NCBI GenBank assembly: GCA_964411505.1
Contig: CAYPLH010000013.1
Span: 1-64,000, forward strand
Direction: 5' to 3'
DNA: 64,000 bases
From: CAYPLH01 sp964411505
GTDB taxonomy: Bacteria > Bacillota > Clostridia > CAYPLH01 > DUMO01
In this document: positions 27,356-35,844 of the stretch, piece by piece
How positions within the stretch are numbered: position 1 is the stretch's first letter
Layout of the letters: each line of letters opens with the position of its first letter
Position numbers and translations under genes: made by a program
Notes under the pieces: generated by a model
What the model was told of the DNA's origin: nothing
The model's input: the letters and a program-made list of their open reading frames with translations, nothing else
Database searches by the model: none

Positions 27356-27411
27356 GGATGCTATGCATCCTTAAGCACCCTCCTTAAAGCAGCAAAGGGG
27401 TTCCCCTTTGC
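27356..27411. repeat. Cluster of small perfect hairpins
   Basis: GGATGC-TAT-GCATCC (27356-27370), TTAAG...CTTAA (27371-27387) and GCAAAGGGG-TT-CCCCTTTGC (27392-27411) stand in a row next to the terminator in the 174-base dnaB-tilS gap. The modular layout recalls the 92-bp element at 7243 and 31996, but the sequence differs. Confidence 0.6.
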
Positions 27412-27462
27412 AATCCCCATTTTCTAAGAAATTATACTTTCCTAGGCAATAAAAACCCAGCA

Positions 27463-28797
27463 TTACTCATCTTCTGCTCTGTAGCTTTTCATTCCGAATT
27501 TTGTATATTGCGGTATCCAAACCAATTCAAACTTTCCTGTTGAGCCGTTTCTGTGCTTTGCTATACTTACCTCTACAATATTCTTTTGGTCGGAATCTTC
27601 TTCGTAATAGTCATCACGGTATAAAAACATAACTATGTCAGCATCCTGTTCTATTGCACCCGAATCCCTCAGGTCACTTAGGATCGGTCTTTTGTCCGAA
27701 CGAGACTCCACACCACGACTAAGCTGAGATAATGCTACAACAGGGACATTAAGCTCCTTTGCCAATATTTTAAGCTGTCTTGAAATATCGGAAATCTCTT
27801 GCTGTCTATTTTCTCTTCCCCTGCCTTGTATAAGCTGGAGATAATCAATAACGACAAGCCCAACCTTCTTTTCAAGTTTAAGCCGCCTTGCTTTAGCCCT
27901 AATATCCATGATTGTAGAACCAGCTGTATCATCTATGTAAATAGGTGCTTCAGAAAGCGGTCCTAAGGCCATTCCTATCTTCTGCCAATCCTCCTCATCA
28001 AGCTTTCCCGTCCTCAGCTTCTGACTGTCTACCATGGCTTCACAGCATAGTATTCTGTTAACCAGCTGCTCCTTGGACATTTCTAGGTTGAAAAGTGCCA
28101 CCGGTATTTGAGCATGTATTGCAACATACTGCGCAATATTGAGTACAAATGCAGTTTTTCCGACAGCTGGTCTTGCCGCAACAAGTATGAAGTCCGAATT
28201 CTGGAACCCTGCTGTTATGCGATCAAGCTCTTCAAAACCGGTTGGTATACCGGTTATTTCATCCTTGTTATTGTATAATACTTCCAGTCTATCAAAAGCA
28301 TCAACCAAAACATCTTTTATATGGACAAAGCCTTTGGTGTCTCTGTTCTGGAGTATGCTAAAAATGTTCTGCTCAGCCTTGTCCAGTATAACAGCAACTT
28401 CATCCCTTGCTTCATAACTCATATTTATTATGTCCGTTGATGCGTGAATCAATTTTCTAAGTATTGATTTCTCAAGAACTATTTCAAGGTAATATTTTAT
28501 ATTTGCTGTCGTTGGAACCCTTGTAGCAATGTTGGCAAGGTATTCAAGTCCTCCTACCCCATCAAGAGTTCCCCTTGATTTCAGCTTGTCCGAAACAGTT
28601 ATAAGATCACAGGGCTCACCCTTTTCAGACAACTCAAATATAGCTTCAAAAATTTCTTTATGATCATCTCTATAAAAATCTTCACTTTTTATACTTTCAG
28701 TCACTACCGGTATAACTTCTTTATCTAAAATCATGGATCCGATAACTGACTGCTCAGCCTCTACATTTTGTGGAGGAATTCTATCGAACACCGCCAT
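27463..28797 (-). CDS. dnaB: Replicative DNA helicase DnaB/DnaC type (444 aa)
   Basis: Hexameric helicase at the replication fork. N-terminal primase-interacting domain starts DRIPPQNVEAEQSVIGSMIL; the RecA-like motor has LVAARPAVGKTAFVLNIAQ (Walker A, about residues 203-221), VVIDYLQLIQGRG (Walker B) and ALSQLSRGVESRSDKRP. Length is standard. It follows rplI by about 150 bases; gdpP-rplI-dnaB is a conserved Firmicutes order. Confidence 0.98.
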   Translation of the reverse strand: MAVFDRIPPQNVEAEQSVIGSMILDKEVIPVVTESIKSEDFYRDDHKEIFEAIFELSEKGEPCDLITVSDKLKSRGTLDGVGGLEYLANIATRVPTTANIKYYLEIVLEKSILRKLIHASTDIINMSYEARDEVAVILDKAEQNIFSILQNRDTKGFVHIKDVLVDAFDRLEVLYNNKDEITGIPTGFEELDRITAGFQNSDFILVAARPAVGKTAFVLNIAQYVAIHAQIPVALFNLEMSKEQLVNRILCCEAMVDSQKLRTGKLDEEDWQKIGMALGPLSEAPIYIDDTAGSTIMDIRAKARRLKLEKKVGLVVIDYLQLIQGRGRENRQQEISDISRQLKILAKELNVPVVALSQLSRGVESRSDKRPILSDLRDSGAIEQDADIVMFLYRDDYYEEDSDQKNIVEVSIAKHRNGSTGKFELVWIPQYTKFGMKSYRAEDE

Positions 28798-28950
28798 AAT
28801 AAAAACAACCCCCAGGTATACCTATATAAAACATCCTTCATTATTTCTGTACAATAACTATTAGAATATTCAAATCCATCAAACACAAAGTTTCTGGTGA
28901 ATCTTGTAAGACGTTTTGCAAAAGGAACTTGCATGTTTCATTTTATTTAT

Positions 28951-29406
28951 CTATTCCTTTTTTTCTTCTACTATTGAAACTTTAAGTTTCGGATGAATAC
29001 CCTTAGCAAGTTTGATTTCAACATCAAAACTGCCAAGAGCTTTTATAGCTTCGGGCAAATTTATTTTCTTTCTGTCCACATCTAGATTATATTGGCTTTT
29101 TAGCCTTTCTGCAATGTCCTTCCCTGTAATCGAGCCAAAAAGTTTACCGTTTTCACCGGCTTTTGTCGTAATGACAAGCTCTGTTTCCTTTATTTTTTCA
29201 GCCAAGTTGCGAGCTTTGTCCTGCTCTCTTTCATTTTTTAGCTCTTCTGATTTTATCTTTGCATTCATAATGTTTATGTTACTAGCACTAGCTTCGATTG
29301 CATAGCCCTTCGGTATCAGATAATTTCTTGCATATCCATCCTTTGCATTCACCATTTCGTCCTTTTTCCCAAGTCCCTTAACATCTCTTGTTAATATAAC
29401 CTTCAT
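28951..29406 (-). CDS. rplI: 50S ribosomal protein L9 (151 aa)
   Basis: Starts MKVILTRDVKGLGKKDEMV with the L9 signature GYARNYLIPKGYAIEAS, long connecting helix, and C-terminal domain with SITGKDIAERLKSQY. Length is normal. The ATG at 29406 is fixed by GGGGGA upstream; the frame is open another 29 codons into an octanucleotide array, which is noncoding. It lies between gdpP and dnaB. Confidence 0.98.
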   Translation of the reverse strand: MKVILTRDVKGLGKKDEMVNAKDGYARNYLIPKGYAIEASASNINIMNAKIKSEELKNEREQDKARNLAEKIKETELVITTKAGENGKLFGSITGKDIAERLKSQYNLDVDRKKINLPEAIKALGSFDVEIKLAKGIHPKLKVSIVEEKKE

Positions 29407-29448
29407 AAAATAGTCCCCCTTTGTAAAATTTTTTCGCCTTTTGGACCA

Positions 29449-29560
29449 TTCAACTGTCCAACTATCTAACTGTCCAACTATCCAACTGTCCAACTGTCCA
29501 ACTGTCTAACTGTCCAACTGTCTAACTGTCCAACTGTCTAACTGTCCAACTGTCCAACCA
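29449..29560 (-). repeat. Octanucleotide array, TTGGACAG type, between gdpP and rplI
   Basis: About 14 units of CTGTCCAA with CTGTCTAA and CTATCCAA variants (plus strand). It starts 2 bases after the gdpP stop and ends about 45 bases before rplI. Same period and CCAA ending as the arrays at 2459 and 43225, but a different middle. Confidence 0.9.
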
Positions 29561-29561
29561 A

Positions 29562-31577
29562 CTAACCATTTTCTGTAGACTTTATATATTCAATTATAGC
29601 ATACTTTAATTCTTTTTTTCCATCTTCAATAGTTGTTCCTTTAAGTTGCGCTCCTGCCTCAGTCAGGTGTCCGCCCCCGCCCAGCTTTTCAAGTATAACC
29701 TGAACATTAATATCTCCAAGTGACCTACCACTAATTGTTACCTCATTATTCTGCTGACCCAAAACAAAAGCCGCAACAACTCCTGTAAGGCTTAAAAGCT
29801 CATCTGCAGCCTGAGCTGAAGTAATCTGCGAATTTTTTACATTGGGAGGGCATACCGAAATTGCAATATTTTCATTTATAAATTCAGCACTCTTCACAAT
29901 ATTGGACCGGTTGATATAAGTTTCTATGTCATTTTGAAAGAGCTGCTTGACCGAAACCGTATCAACTCCTTGCCTCCTCAGGTAAGCTGCAGCCTCAAAG
30001 GTTCTTACACCAGTCTTAAAAGTAAAATTCTTAGTATCAAGTATTATACCTGCATACAAACACTCGGCTTCAATCGGCGATATTTTAAACTTATCATCTA
30101 CATACTGTATAATCTCTGTAACCAACTCACTTGCTGAAGAAGCATATGTTTCCATATATGATAAAACTGTGTTCTTGATAAAATCAGCACCTCTTCTGTG
30201 ATGGTCAATTACCACAACCCTGTTGGTATTTTCCAAAAGCGGGGGGTATTCAGTGAAAGCAGGTCTATATGTGTCTACCACAACCAGTAGTGTTTTTTTA
30301 TCAATCATATCCATGGCCTCGCCTGTGCCAATAAAAATACCATTGTGCTCCTCACTACTACTGATTTTCCTTATCATCTTATCAATTGAAGCATTTGATT
30401 CTTTCATAACAATATGAGCTTGCTTATTCCTGTTACGGGCTATAGCAAAAACGCCCAAAGAAGCTCCTAGAGAATCTATGTCACCATGTTCGTGCCCCAT
30501 AATAAGAATCAATGAAGATTGATCCATAAGCTCTCTCAAAGCGTGGGCAATTACACGAGCCTTAACTTTTGTTCTTTTCTCAACCTCTCTAGTCTTACCT
30601 CCATAGAAGCTGATATTCTCACCATCTTTGAGCACAACCTGATCTCCGCCACGTCCTAATGCTATATCGACTGATGCGCTGGCAAACTCAAAATTTCCAC
30701 CCAGAGTTGGTGCTTTAGCGCCAAGTCCAATGCTCAGTGTAACAGGAATATGGTTTCCAAGATCAATCCCCTTTACTGTATCTAAGATACCAAATTTCTT
30801 TTCTTCAAATTCCACAAGATTCTTATATTCAAAAAGTATAATATATTTATCACGTTCGATTTTCTTAAGTATACCACCGGTAAAGCTGAACCATTCCGCT
30901 ATTTTTCTTTCAATTTCAGCAAGCATTTGCGGGCGGCTTGTCTCTTCCATGCTTTGCATCAGGTCATCATAGTTGTCAATCATAATTATGCCGGTAGACA
31001 CTTTTTCTTCGAAATATTTTTTTGTAGTCCTTGTAAGCTCTGTGTTATCAACTAGATATACAAGAAAAATAAACTGGTTAACATCCTTTTTTTCTTCTAC
31101 CTTTACAAAATTTCCAAGAGCAGTATAGTTTCTATCATTGATAATTACTTCTCTGGCAACCCCATGGTCTTCACCATCCATCTCGGTTAAAAGAGCTCCT
31201 GGGTGCAATTCACTTATGAAGTCACCTATTTTTCGCTCCAGTAGATCCTCCCCTTCAAAAATGTTCCGGAATGATGAATTATACCATATAATAGCACCAT
31301 CAAGCTCCATCATTATAAGAGGCATCGGAAAATTAAGCAGTGTATCCTTAGCTGCTGTGTCAGTGTTAAAAGTAAGATTCTCTATATAACGAGTTATTTC
31401 TTTTCGGCGCAAATAATTAGATCGGAAATAGTGATATATAAGAAAAAGAAATACTACAGAACCTACAAGTGCAACTCTCCATTCCAGTAATCCTATTATT
31501 ACTAGCATGAAAAATATTATCCATAAGTAAAATTGTGCTTTGGGTATAAATACATGTGTATACCTTTTATTCTCCAT
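29562..31577 (-). CDS. gdpP: Cyclic-di-AMP phosphodiesterase GdpP (YybT type), 671 aa
   Basis: Membrane protein that hydrolyses the second messenger c-di-AMP. Two N-terminal transmembrane helices (about 14-50), a PAS-like domain (about 75-150), a degenerate GGDEF domain (about 170-305) and a DHH-DHHA1 module with IMGHEHGDIDSLGASLG, VVIDHHRRGADF and GGGGHLTEAGAQL. Length is typical. It heads the gdpP-rplI-dnaB group. The nearest GAGGTG lies about 13 bases upstream of the ATG, a rather long spacing. Confidence 0.96.
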   Translation of the reverse strand: MENKRYTHVFIPKAQFYLWIIFFMLVIIGLLEWRVALVGSVVFLFLIYHYFRSNYLRRKEITRYIENLTFNTDTAAKDTLLNFPMPLIMMELDGAIIWYNSSFRNIFEGEDLLERKIGDFISELHPGALLTEMDGEDHGVAREVIINDRNYTALGNFVKVEEKKDVNQFIFLVYLVDNTELTRTTKKYFEEKVSTGIIMIDNYDDLMQSMEETSRPQMLAEIERKIAEWFSFTGGILKKIERDKYIILFEYKNLVEFEEKKFGILDTVKGIDLGNHIPVTLSIGLGAKAPTLGGNFEFASASVDIALGRGGDQVVLKDGENISFYGGKTREVEKRTKVKARVIAHALRELMDQSSLILIMGHEHGDIDSLGASLGVFAIARNRNKQAHIVMKESNASIDKMIRKISSSEEHNGIFIGTGEAMDMIDKKTLLVVVDTYRPAFTEYPPLLENTNRVVVIDHHRRGADFIKNTVLSYMETYASSASELVTEIIQYVDDKFKISPIEAECLYAGIILDTKNFTFKTGVRTFEAAAYLRRQGVDTVSVKQLFQNDIETYINRSNIVKSAEFINENIAISVCPPNVKNSQITSAQAADELLSLTGVVAAFVLGQQNNEVTISGRSLGDINVQVILEKLGGGGHLTEAGAQLKGTTIEDGKKELKYAIIEYIKSTENG

Positions 31578-31621
31578 CAGTGGAAAAATTCACCTCAAAT
31601 AATCAGATAACCAAACTAGGC

Positions 31622-31969
31622 TTATTTAGCTTCTTCATTTTTAAACCTGGAAATGTTCAAATGCTTCGACAACTCTGAAAAATCACCATAATATTTCTCA
31701 ACATTGTGCTCCTCTAAAAGACCGAGTTTGATTTTATTTTCTATTTTTATTTCTATCGAATTATAACTTATACCAAGACGACGCCCAAGTAGATAACAAA
31801 TAAGTATCAGGTTGGACAAAGTCTCTGAAACAGGTTCGTGTATTTCCTGTTTCATGCCATTTACCAGTATTCTGAAAAGATTTGCTATGTCGGTCAAAAG
31901 TTCACTTTTCAGCCAATCAATAATTTTAATATTTCTGGTAATATCAATCTCCCTGTCATAACTAGCCAT
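31622..31969 (-). CDS. MazG-like family protein (115 aa)
   Basis: Begins MASYDREIDITRNIKIIDWL, followed by a helical stretch with NGMKQEIHEPVSETLSNLIL and LLGRRLGISYNSIEIKIENK. These match the clostridial MazG-like family found next to gdpP and rpsR. MazG proteins are nucleoside triphosphate pyrophosphatases, but whether this short member is active is unknown. The ATG at 31969 is preferred (GTGGGG upstream); the open frame extends 31 codons further through a hairpin element and is not believed. Confidence 0.75.
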   Translation of the reverse strand: MASYDREIDITRNIKIIDWLKSELLTDIANLFRILVNGMKQEIHEPVSETLSNLILICYLLGRRLGISYNSIEIKIENKIKLGLLEEHNVEKYYGDFSELSKHLNISRFKNEEAK

Positions 31970-31995
31970 ATAAAAACCCCACTTTAATGATATGA

Positions 31996-32087
31996 TGATT
32001 ATCCAGCCTTCTTTAGAAGGCTGCTGCAAGTTATGTATGCATAGCTTGCAGCAGAAAGTCACTCTGTGATTTTCTGGGTCATAATCA
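31996..32087. repeat. 92-bp three-hairpin palindromic element, copy B
   Basis: Ends TGATTATCCAG / CTGGGTCATAATCA. Hairpins: AGCCTTC-TTTA-GAAGGCT; CTGCTGCAAG with CTTGCAGCAG, the strongest stem; and AGAAAGTCAC-TCT-GTGATTTTCT. It lies 27 bases upstream of the MazG-like start, in the transcribed spacer after rpsR. Its differences from copy A at 7243 keep the stems paired. Confidence 0.85.
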
Positions 32088-32221
32088 CATTATACCATTA
32101 AAAAAGCCTATAGTGACATTTCCCGCGAAGCTTGCCAAAACCAGCAAAGTGGAATCTTGTTCGCAATTGCAAAGGGAGTGGTTTTTATGAAAAAACCGCC
32201 CCCTTTATTCGCATTATTGAA

Positions 32222-32521
32222 TTAATCAGATGTATAAGGTAGTAATGCAATATGTCTAGCTCTTTTAATCGCATGCGTAAGCTGCCTTTGGTGCTTGGCA
32301 CAATTTCCGGAAATTCTTCTGGGAAGAATTTTTCCTCTTTCAGATAAAAACTTTCTGATTTTTACAACTTCTTTATAATCTATATCCACTATTTTATCAA
32401 TACAAAAAGCACAGACCTTTTTGCGCATCCGTCTCATTCCACGACCGCCGCCGCCTCTTCTGTCGTTTCTATCGTTTCTATCGTTTCTATCATTTCTGTC
32501 TCTTCTACTATTTCCTGCCAT
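32222..32521 (-). CDS. rpsR: 30S ribosomal protein S18 with an RND-repeat N terminus (99 aa)
   Basis: The body (CAFCIDKIVDIDYKEV, LPRRISGNCAKHQRQLTHAI, KRARHIALLPYTSD) is a standard S18. The first 28 residues are an extension rich in Arg-Asn-Asp (RNDRNDRNDRND then RRGGGGRG) encoded by a 9-bp tandem repeat. GGAGG lies before the ATG. It follows rpsF by only 57 bases; the ssb gene normally between them is absent. Confidence 0.97.
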   Translation of the reverse strand: MAGNSRRDRNDRNDRNDRNDRRGGGGRGMRRMRKKVCAFCIDKIVDIDYKEVVKIRKFLSERGKILPRRISGNCAKHQRQLTHAIKRARHIALLPYTSD

Positions 32522-32578
32522 CTCACATCCTCCTTCCGTTTCTACTTCATCATTAAAATGGTAATTACTTAAGTCTTA

Positions 32579-32860
32579 TTATTCTTTTCTAAGGATTAAG
32601 TATTTCAAAATCCCCTCAGTTATTTTGAAAATTCTCTCAAGCTCACTTGGAAAATCCGATTCCGCCTCAAAGTATGAAAGTACATAATAGCCTTCATTTT
32701 GATCGTTTATAGGATAGGCAAGTCTCCTCTTACCCCATTCATCCATACTTTCTAGTTTTGCGGATGTTTCAAGAAGATTTTTAAACTTTTCCACTAATGA
32801 TTTTATAGCTTCTTCTTCAAGAGTGCTGTCAATAATATATAAAACCTCGTACTTATTCAA
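32579..32860 (-). CDS. rpsF: 30S ribosomal protein S6 (93 aa)
   Basis: MNKYEVLYIIDSTLEEEAIK with SMDEWGKRRLAYPINDQNEG and YYVLSYFEAESDFPSELER is typical S6, which pairs with S18 in the small subunit. The start is a TTG at 32860, preceded by GGAGGTGA at good distance. About 100 bases upstream lies the rsgI stop, so rpsF has its own promoter region. Confidence 0.97.
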   Translation of the reverse strand: MNKYEVLYIIDSTLEEEAIKSLVEKFKNLLETSAKLESMDEWGKRRLAYPINDQNEGYYVLSYFEAESDFPSELERIFKITEGILKYLILRKE

Positions 32861-32964
32861 CGATTTTCACCTCCTCCCGGACTAACGGCCCTGCAATCAG
32901 AGTGCAGAGCAAGGATACGATTAATTATTTTACCACAGCAAATTAAACTATACAAGTTCTAATT

Positions 32965-34293
32965 TTATTTTCTTTTATCTTTGTTTTTATTATTACCATT
33001 ATTTTGCTTTTTATCTTTGCTTTTATCTTCATTACTTTGGGCTTTCTTATCACTTTTTTCATTTGTTTTACTCTTGTTTTCTTTTTCTTTCCTGTCTTCT
33101 TTTTCTTTCTTGTCTTCTTTTGCTTTCTTGTCTTCCTTTTCCTTCTTGTCTTCCTTTTCCTTCTTGTCTTCTTTTTCCTGCTTATATTCCTTTTCTTTCT
33201 TGTCTTCCTTTTCCTTCTTGTCTTCCTTTTCCTGCTTATCTTCCTTTTCCTTCTTGTTTTCTTTTTCCTTCTTATCTTCCTTTTCCTTCTTATCTTCTTT
33301 TTCCTTCTTATCTTCCTTTTCCTGCTTATATTCTTTTTCCTTCTTATCTTCCTTTTCCTGCTTATATTCCTTTTCCTTCTTATCTTCCTTTTCCTGCTTG
33401 TCTTCCTTTTCCTGCTTGTCTTCTTTTTCGTCATTACGGTTCTCATTCTTGTTGTTTCCAGTATCGGATATTATCCCGGCTTTTTTACCACCCTTTGCAC
33501 TGTTATCAGTGTCATTAGTGTTATCATTGAATAGGCTCATTTCCTCATCACTGCTTGCTTTTCTTTCCATGCTGCTAGCTTCATTGACGACCTTTATCAG
33601 ATCCTTGACTGGCATATTAGAAGCTTCCTCAACGTTTGTCTCAGGTCGAATTTCTGCCAGCCTTTCAACGAGATTCAATTTCCCAGGAGAAACTTCAAGC
33701 TTCTCTGCTTTAGCTTTTTGTTCTCTTTTAATCTCTTGAGTTGATACCACACTTTCCATTCCTGCGTCTTCTACATTCCTTTCAACAGCTACCTGTGCTT
33801 TATCCATCAGCTGATGAACCTTTTTCTCATTATCACTCACTACCGAAATAAGAATTGCATTTTGATATTCGTCCACTAAATACCCTTTTTCAACAGCATT
33901 TTTAACAATGTTCTCAATTCCATCATAAATTTTCATATTTTTTATTAAACCAGTGTTCATTATTATAGTGGCATCATCATTTAGAGCTCTTGAATCTATT
34001 ATCCTGTCAAACCTGTTGGTTACCAGTTCAATACTTGGATTAATATCGACATAAACAAAACTGTAAGGTATGTTGTAGCTGTACCCAACAAAACCTGCGA
34101 AAATAATAAACACGAATATTGCTGCAAAGGATGCTATCTTGGAAACTGATACAAGGTTAATATAGGGCTGTGCTTTAATGTCTACCTCAAGACCAACCTT
34201 ATAGTTCCCTTTATTTTTAACTTTTAAAAACTCGCCATCTTTTGCTAGTGCTACAGCGCTTTTATTATTTATTTCTACTATTACAGCTCTCAT
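32965..34293 (-). CDS. rsgI: Anti-sigma-I factor RsgI with a Lys/Glu/Asp repeat ectodomain (442 aa)
   Basis: N-terminal RsgI domain (about residues 1-50, MRAVIVEINNKSAVALAKDG) binds SigI; one transmembrane helix follows (about 53-74); then the conserved post-membrane part (YVDINPSIELVTNRFDRII) which in this family undergoes autocleavage near Asn-Pro; last a low-complexity tail with 19 imperfect hexapeptides such as EKEDKK and EKEYKQ (about 289-405). In C. thermocellum the ectodomains of RsgI are often carbohydrate-binding modules sensing polysaccharide; here it is a charged repeat instead, more like plain Bacillus RsgI tails. It lies 4 bases after sigI. Confidence 0.92.
   Translation of the reverse strand: MRAVIVEINNKSAVALAKDGEFLKVKNKGNYKVGLEVDIKAQPYINLVSVSKIASFAAIFVFIIFAGFVGYSYNIPYSFVYVDINPSIELVTNRFDRIIDSRALNDDATIIMNTGLIKNMKIYDGIENIVKNAVEKGYLVDEYQNAILISVVSDNEKKVHQLMDKAQVAVERNVEDAGMESVVSTQEIKREQKAKAEKLEVSPGKLNLVERLAEIRPETNVEEASNMPVKDLIKVVNEASSMERKASSDEEMSLFNDNTNDTDNSAKGGKKAGIISDTGNNKNENRNDEKEDKQEKEDKQEKEDKKEKEYKQEKEDKKEKEYKQEKEDKKEKEDKKEKEDKKEKENKKEKEDKQEKEDKKEKEDKKEKEYKQEKEDKKEKEDKKEKEDKKAKEDKKEKEDRKEKENKSKTNEKSDKKAQSNEDKSKDKKQNNGNNKNKDKRK
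33079..33429 (-). repeat. 18-bp tandem repeat inside rsgI
   Basis: About 19 imperfect 18-bp units coding for EKEDKK-type hexapeptides. Because the unit is a multiple of three, gain or loss of copies changes tail length without frameshift. It also creates long spurious open frames on both strands. Confidence 0.95.
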
Positions 34294-34297
34294 TTAT

Positions 34298-34996
34298 TCA
34301 CCACCAATCAACATAATCCTTTATGTACTGATAATCCCCTGTTAAAATCAATATTACCGCTATTATATACTTTCGTCCACGTTCGATCTTTTTCCGGGAT
34401 ACTTTTAAGTTTTGTTCTATTTCTTTTACAGGTAATTGCTTTCTTGTTTTTAGGATTTCCATAAGTAGAGGCTGGGATTTTATGTATTTTACTATTTCTT
34501 TATATTGCTTTCTCGTACTTTTATGCTTTGGGGATGCAGCAGTAAGGTCATAAAAGGATATGTCCCATTCGGCAAGTTCCTTTTTTATTTCTTCGATTTC
34601 GAGTCTTCTTAGCTCACTGATTTGTGTTTGGGAATAATCGTCAAGACTTTGTTGTATACTTAAGTCTGCCTCGGAATCATCGTCAGCATCATCAATCAAT
34701 GGAACTACATTCTCATGCTTTTTTTCCTTACGGTAATAATCTATAAGCCTTCGATTGATAACACCTGATGCAAAAGAAAGAAAACTACCTTTTGTACTGT
34801 CGTAACAATCAATCGCTTCTGAAAATGCAATTAGCCCAATACTTAGCTCATCATCTTCGCCATACCTTACATAGCGTCCGGTTGATTTTTGAACACACGA
34901 AGCTATAAAAGGCTTGTATTCTTCGATAAGAGTATTCATTCCCTCTTTATCGCCTTTAATTTTCTCTACTCTTTCATTTATAGTGATTGAGCCCAT
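34298..34996 (-). CDS. sigI: RNA polymerase sigma factor SigI (232 aa)
   Basis: Alternative sigma factor of the SigI group. Region 2 is visible (YVRYGEDDELSIGLIAFSEA and GSFLSFASGVINRRLIDYYR); the C-terminal SigI-C part has KQLPVKEIEQNLKVSRKKIE, an HTH-like helix. It heads a two-gene operon with rsgI. A sigma-A-type promoter precedes it. In thermophilic clostridia multiple SigI/RsgI pairs control cellulosome genes; the role here could be heat or cell-envelope stress. Confidence 0.95.
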   Translation of the reverse strand: MGSITINERVEKIKGDKEGMNTLIEEYKPFIASCVQKSTGRYVRYGEDDELSIGLIAFSEAIDCYDSTKGSFLSFASGVINRRLIDYYRKEKKHENVVPLIDDADDDSEADLSIQQSLDDYSQTQISELRRLEIEEIKKELAEWDISFYDLTAASPKHKSTRKQYKEIVKYIKSQPLLMEILKTRKQLPVKEIEQNLKVSRKKIERGRKYIIAVILILTGDYQYIKDYVDWW

Positions 34997-35042
34997 TTTA
35001 AGCCCCCAAAGTTGTTAGAAAATGAATTTATTTTCTTGGTTT

Positions 35043-35070
35043 ATTATACTATATTTCTTTAAAACCTCAA
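35043..35070 (-). promoter_or_regulatory. Sigma-A-type promoter of sigI-rsgI
   Basis: TTGAGG (35065-35070), 16-base spacer, TATAAT (35043-35048). No clear SigI-type box was identified by eye. Confidence 0.6.
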
Positions 35071-35238
35071 ACGTCAAATAATTACAGCAAACATTATCGG
35101 AGCAATTACAGAGCCAGTGTTTCTCAAGACATCACAAATCATCAGCTTTTTGTTAAGTTCAGTAACCTTCCTAACTTATTTGCATAATATAGAGTATGAA
35201 AACATTAGACAATATATAATTTTGGGAGTTGTTTTTTT

Positions 35239-35844
35239 GTGGATAAATGTTATTCGGCAAAAATAAAGGATGTACTAATAAATAAACCTCCGGTGAAAGT
35301 CACATACCCAAGGGTTTCAGGACTTTCAAACCCTTTTACCCAAGTTACCATTAATGAAAAAATCCGTTCTTTGGTTTACTCTATGATCAACGAACAGCTA
35401 AGTAACTTTGAAAATGTAGTTGAAATGTTGGGCACATATGAGGTTGAGTTAAACCAAAAAGGTATTCTTAGCATATCCTTTGAAAACTATACTTATTGGT
35501 ACCATGCAGCTCATGGTATGACAATAAAACGGTCTATCACTCTTGACCTTTGTACCGGTGAAACGTATAAATTCAAAGAATTGTTTACTCCCGGTTCAAA
35601 TTATATAACAAAGTTGAATAGAATCGTAAAGGAACAAATTGCTGAACGGGAAATTCTTTTGATAGAGGACTTTGAAAGTATTGACCGTGACCAAGAATAC
35701 TACTTAACCCCTAACGCGCTGGTGATTTACTATCAGCTGTATAGGTATACACCCTATGCATATGGTTTTTTAAAGTTTGAGATACCTTATAGTGAAATAA
35801 ATGACATAATTAACCCTAACGGTCCTATCGCCAAGTTAATATAA
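35239..35844 (+). CDS. DUF3298-type (RsiV/PdaC C-terminal-like) protein (201 aa)
   Basis: Divergent from sigI. The sequence has the DUF4163/DUF3298 pattern: a beta-rich first half (VKVTYPRVSGLSNPFTQVTI, LSISFENYTYWYHAAHGMTI) and the second half TLDLCTGETYKFKELFTPGS with FEIPYSEINDIIN at the end. In other proteins this domain is the outer part of the anti-sigma factor RsiV or accompanies polysaccharide deacetylase PdaC. Here no signal peptide or transmembrane helix is seen, so its location is unclear. The start is a GTG at 35239 with GGGAG upstream. Confidence 0.75.
   Translation: MDKCYSAKIKDVLINKPPVKVTYPRVSGLSNPFTQVTINEKIRSLVYSMINEQLSNFENVVEMLGTYEVELNQKGILSISFENYTYWYHAAHGMTIKRSITLDLCTGETYKFKELFTPGSNYITKLNRIVKEQIAEREILLIEDFESIDRDQEYYLTPNALVIYYQLYRYTPYAYGFLKFEIPYSEINDIINPNGPIAKLI

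Noticed and set aside
29407..29493. N-terminal extension of rplI
   Set aside because: It reads into the octanucleotide array and L9 proteins start at MKVILTRDV, where an SD is in place.
32943..33446. Minus-strand frame of 167 codons, all Lys/Arg
   Set aside because: Frame-shifted reading of the rsgI repeat; overlaps the well supported gene.
32981..33739. Plus-strand frame of about 250 codons, Phe/Ser/Leu-rich
   Set aside because: Antisense of the 18-bp repeat in rsgI; composition is the mirror of Lys/Glu codons and there is no ribosome binding site.
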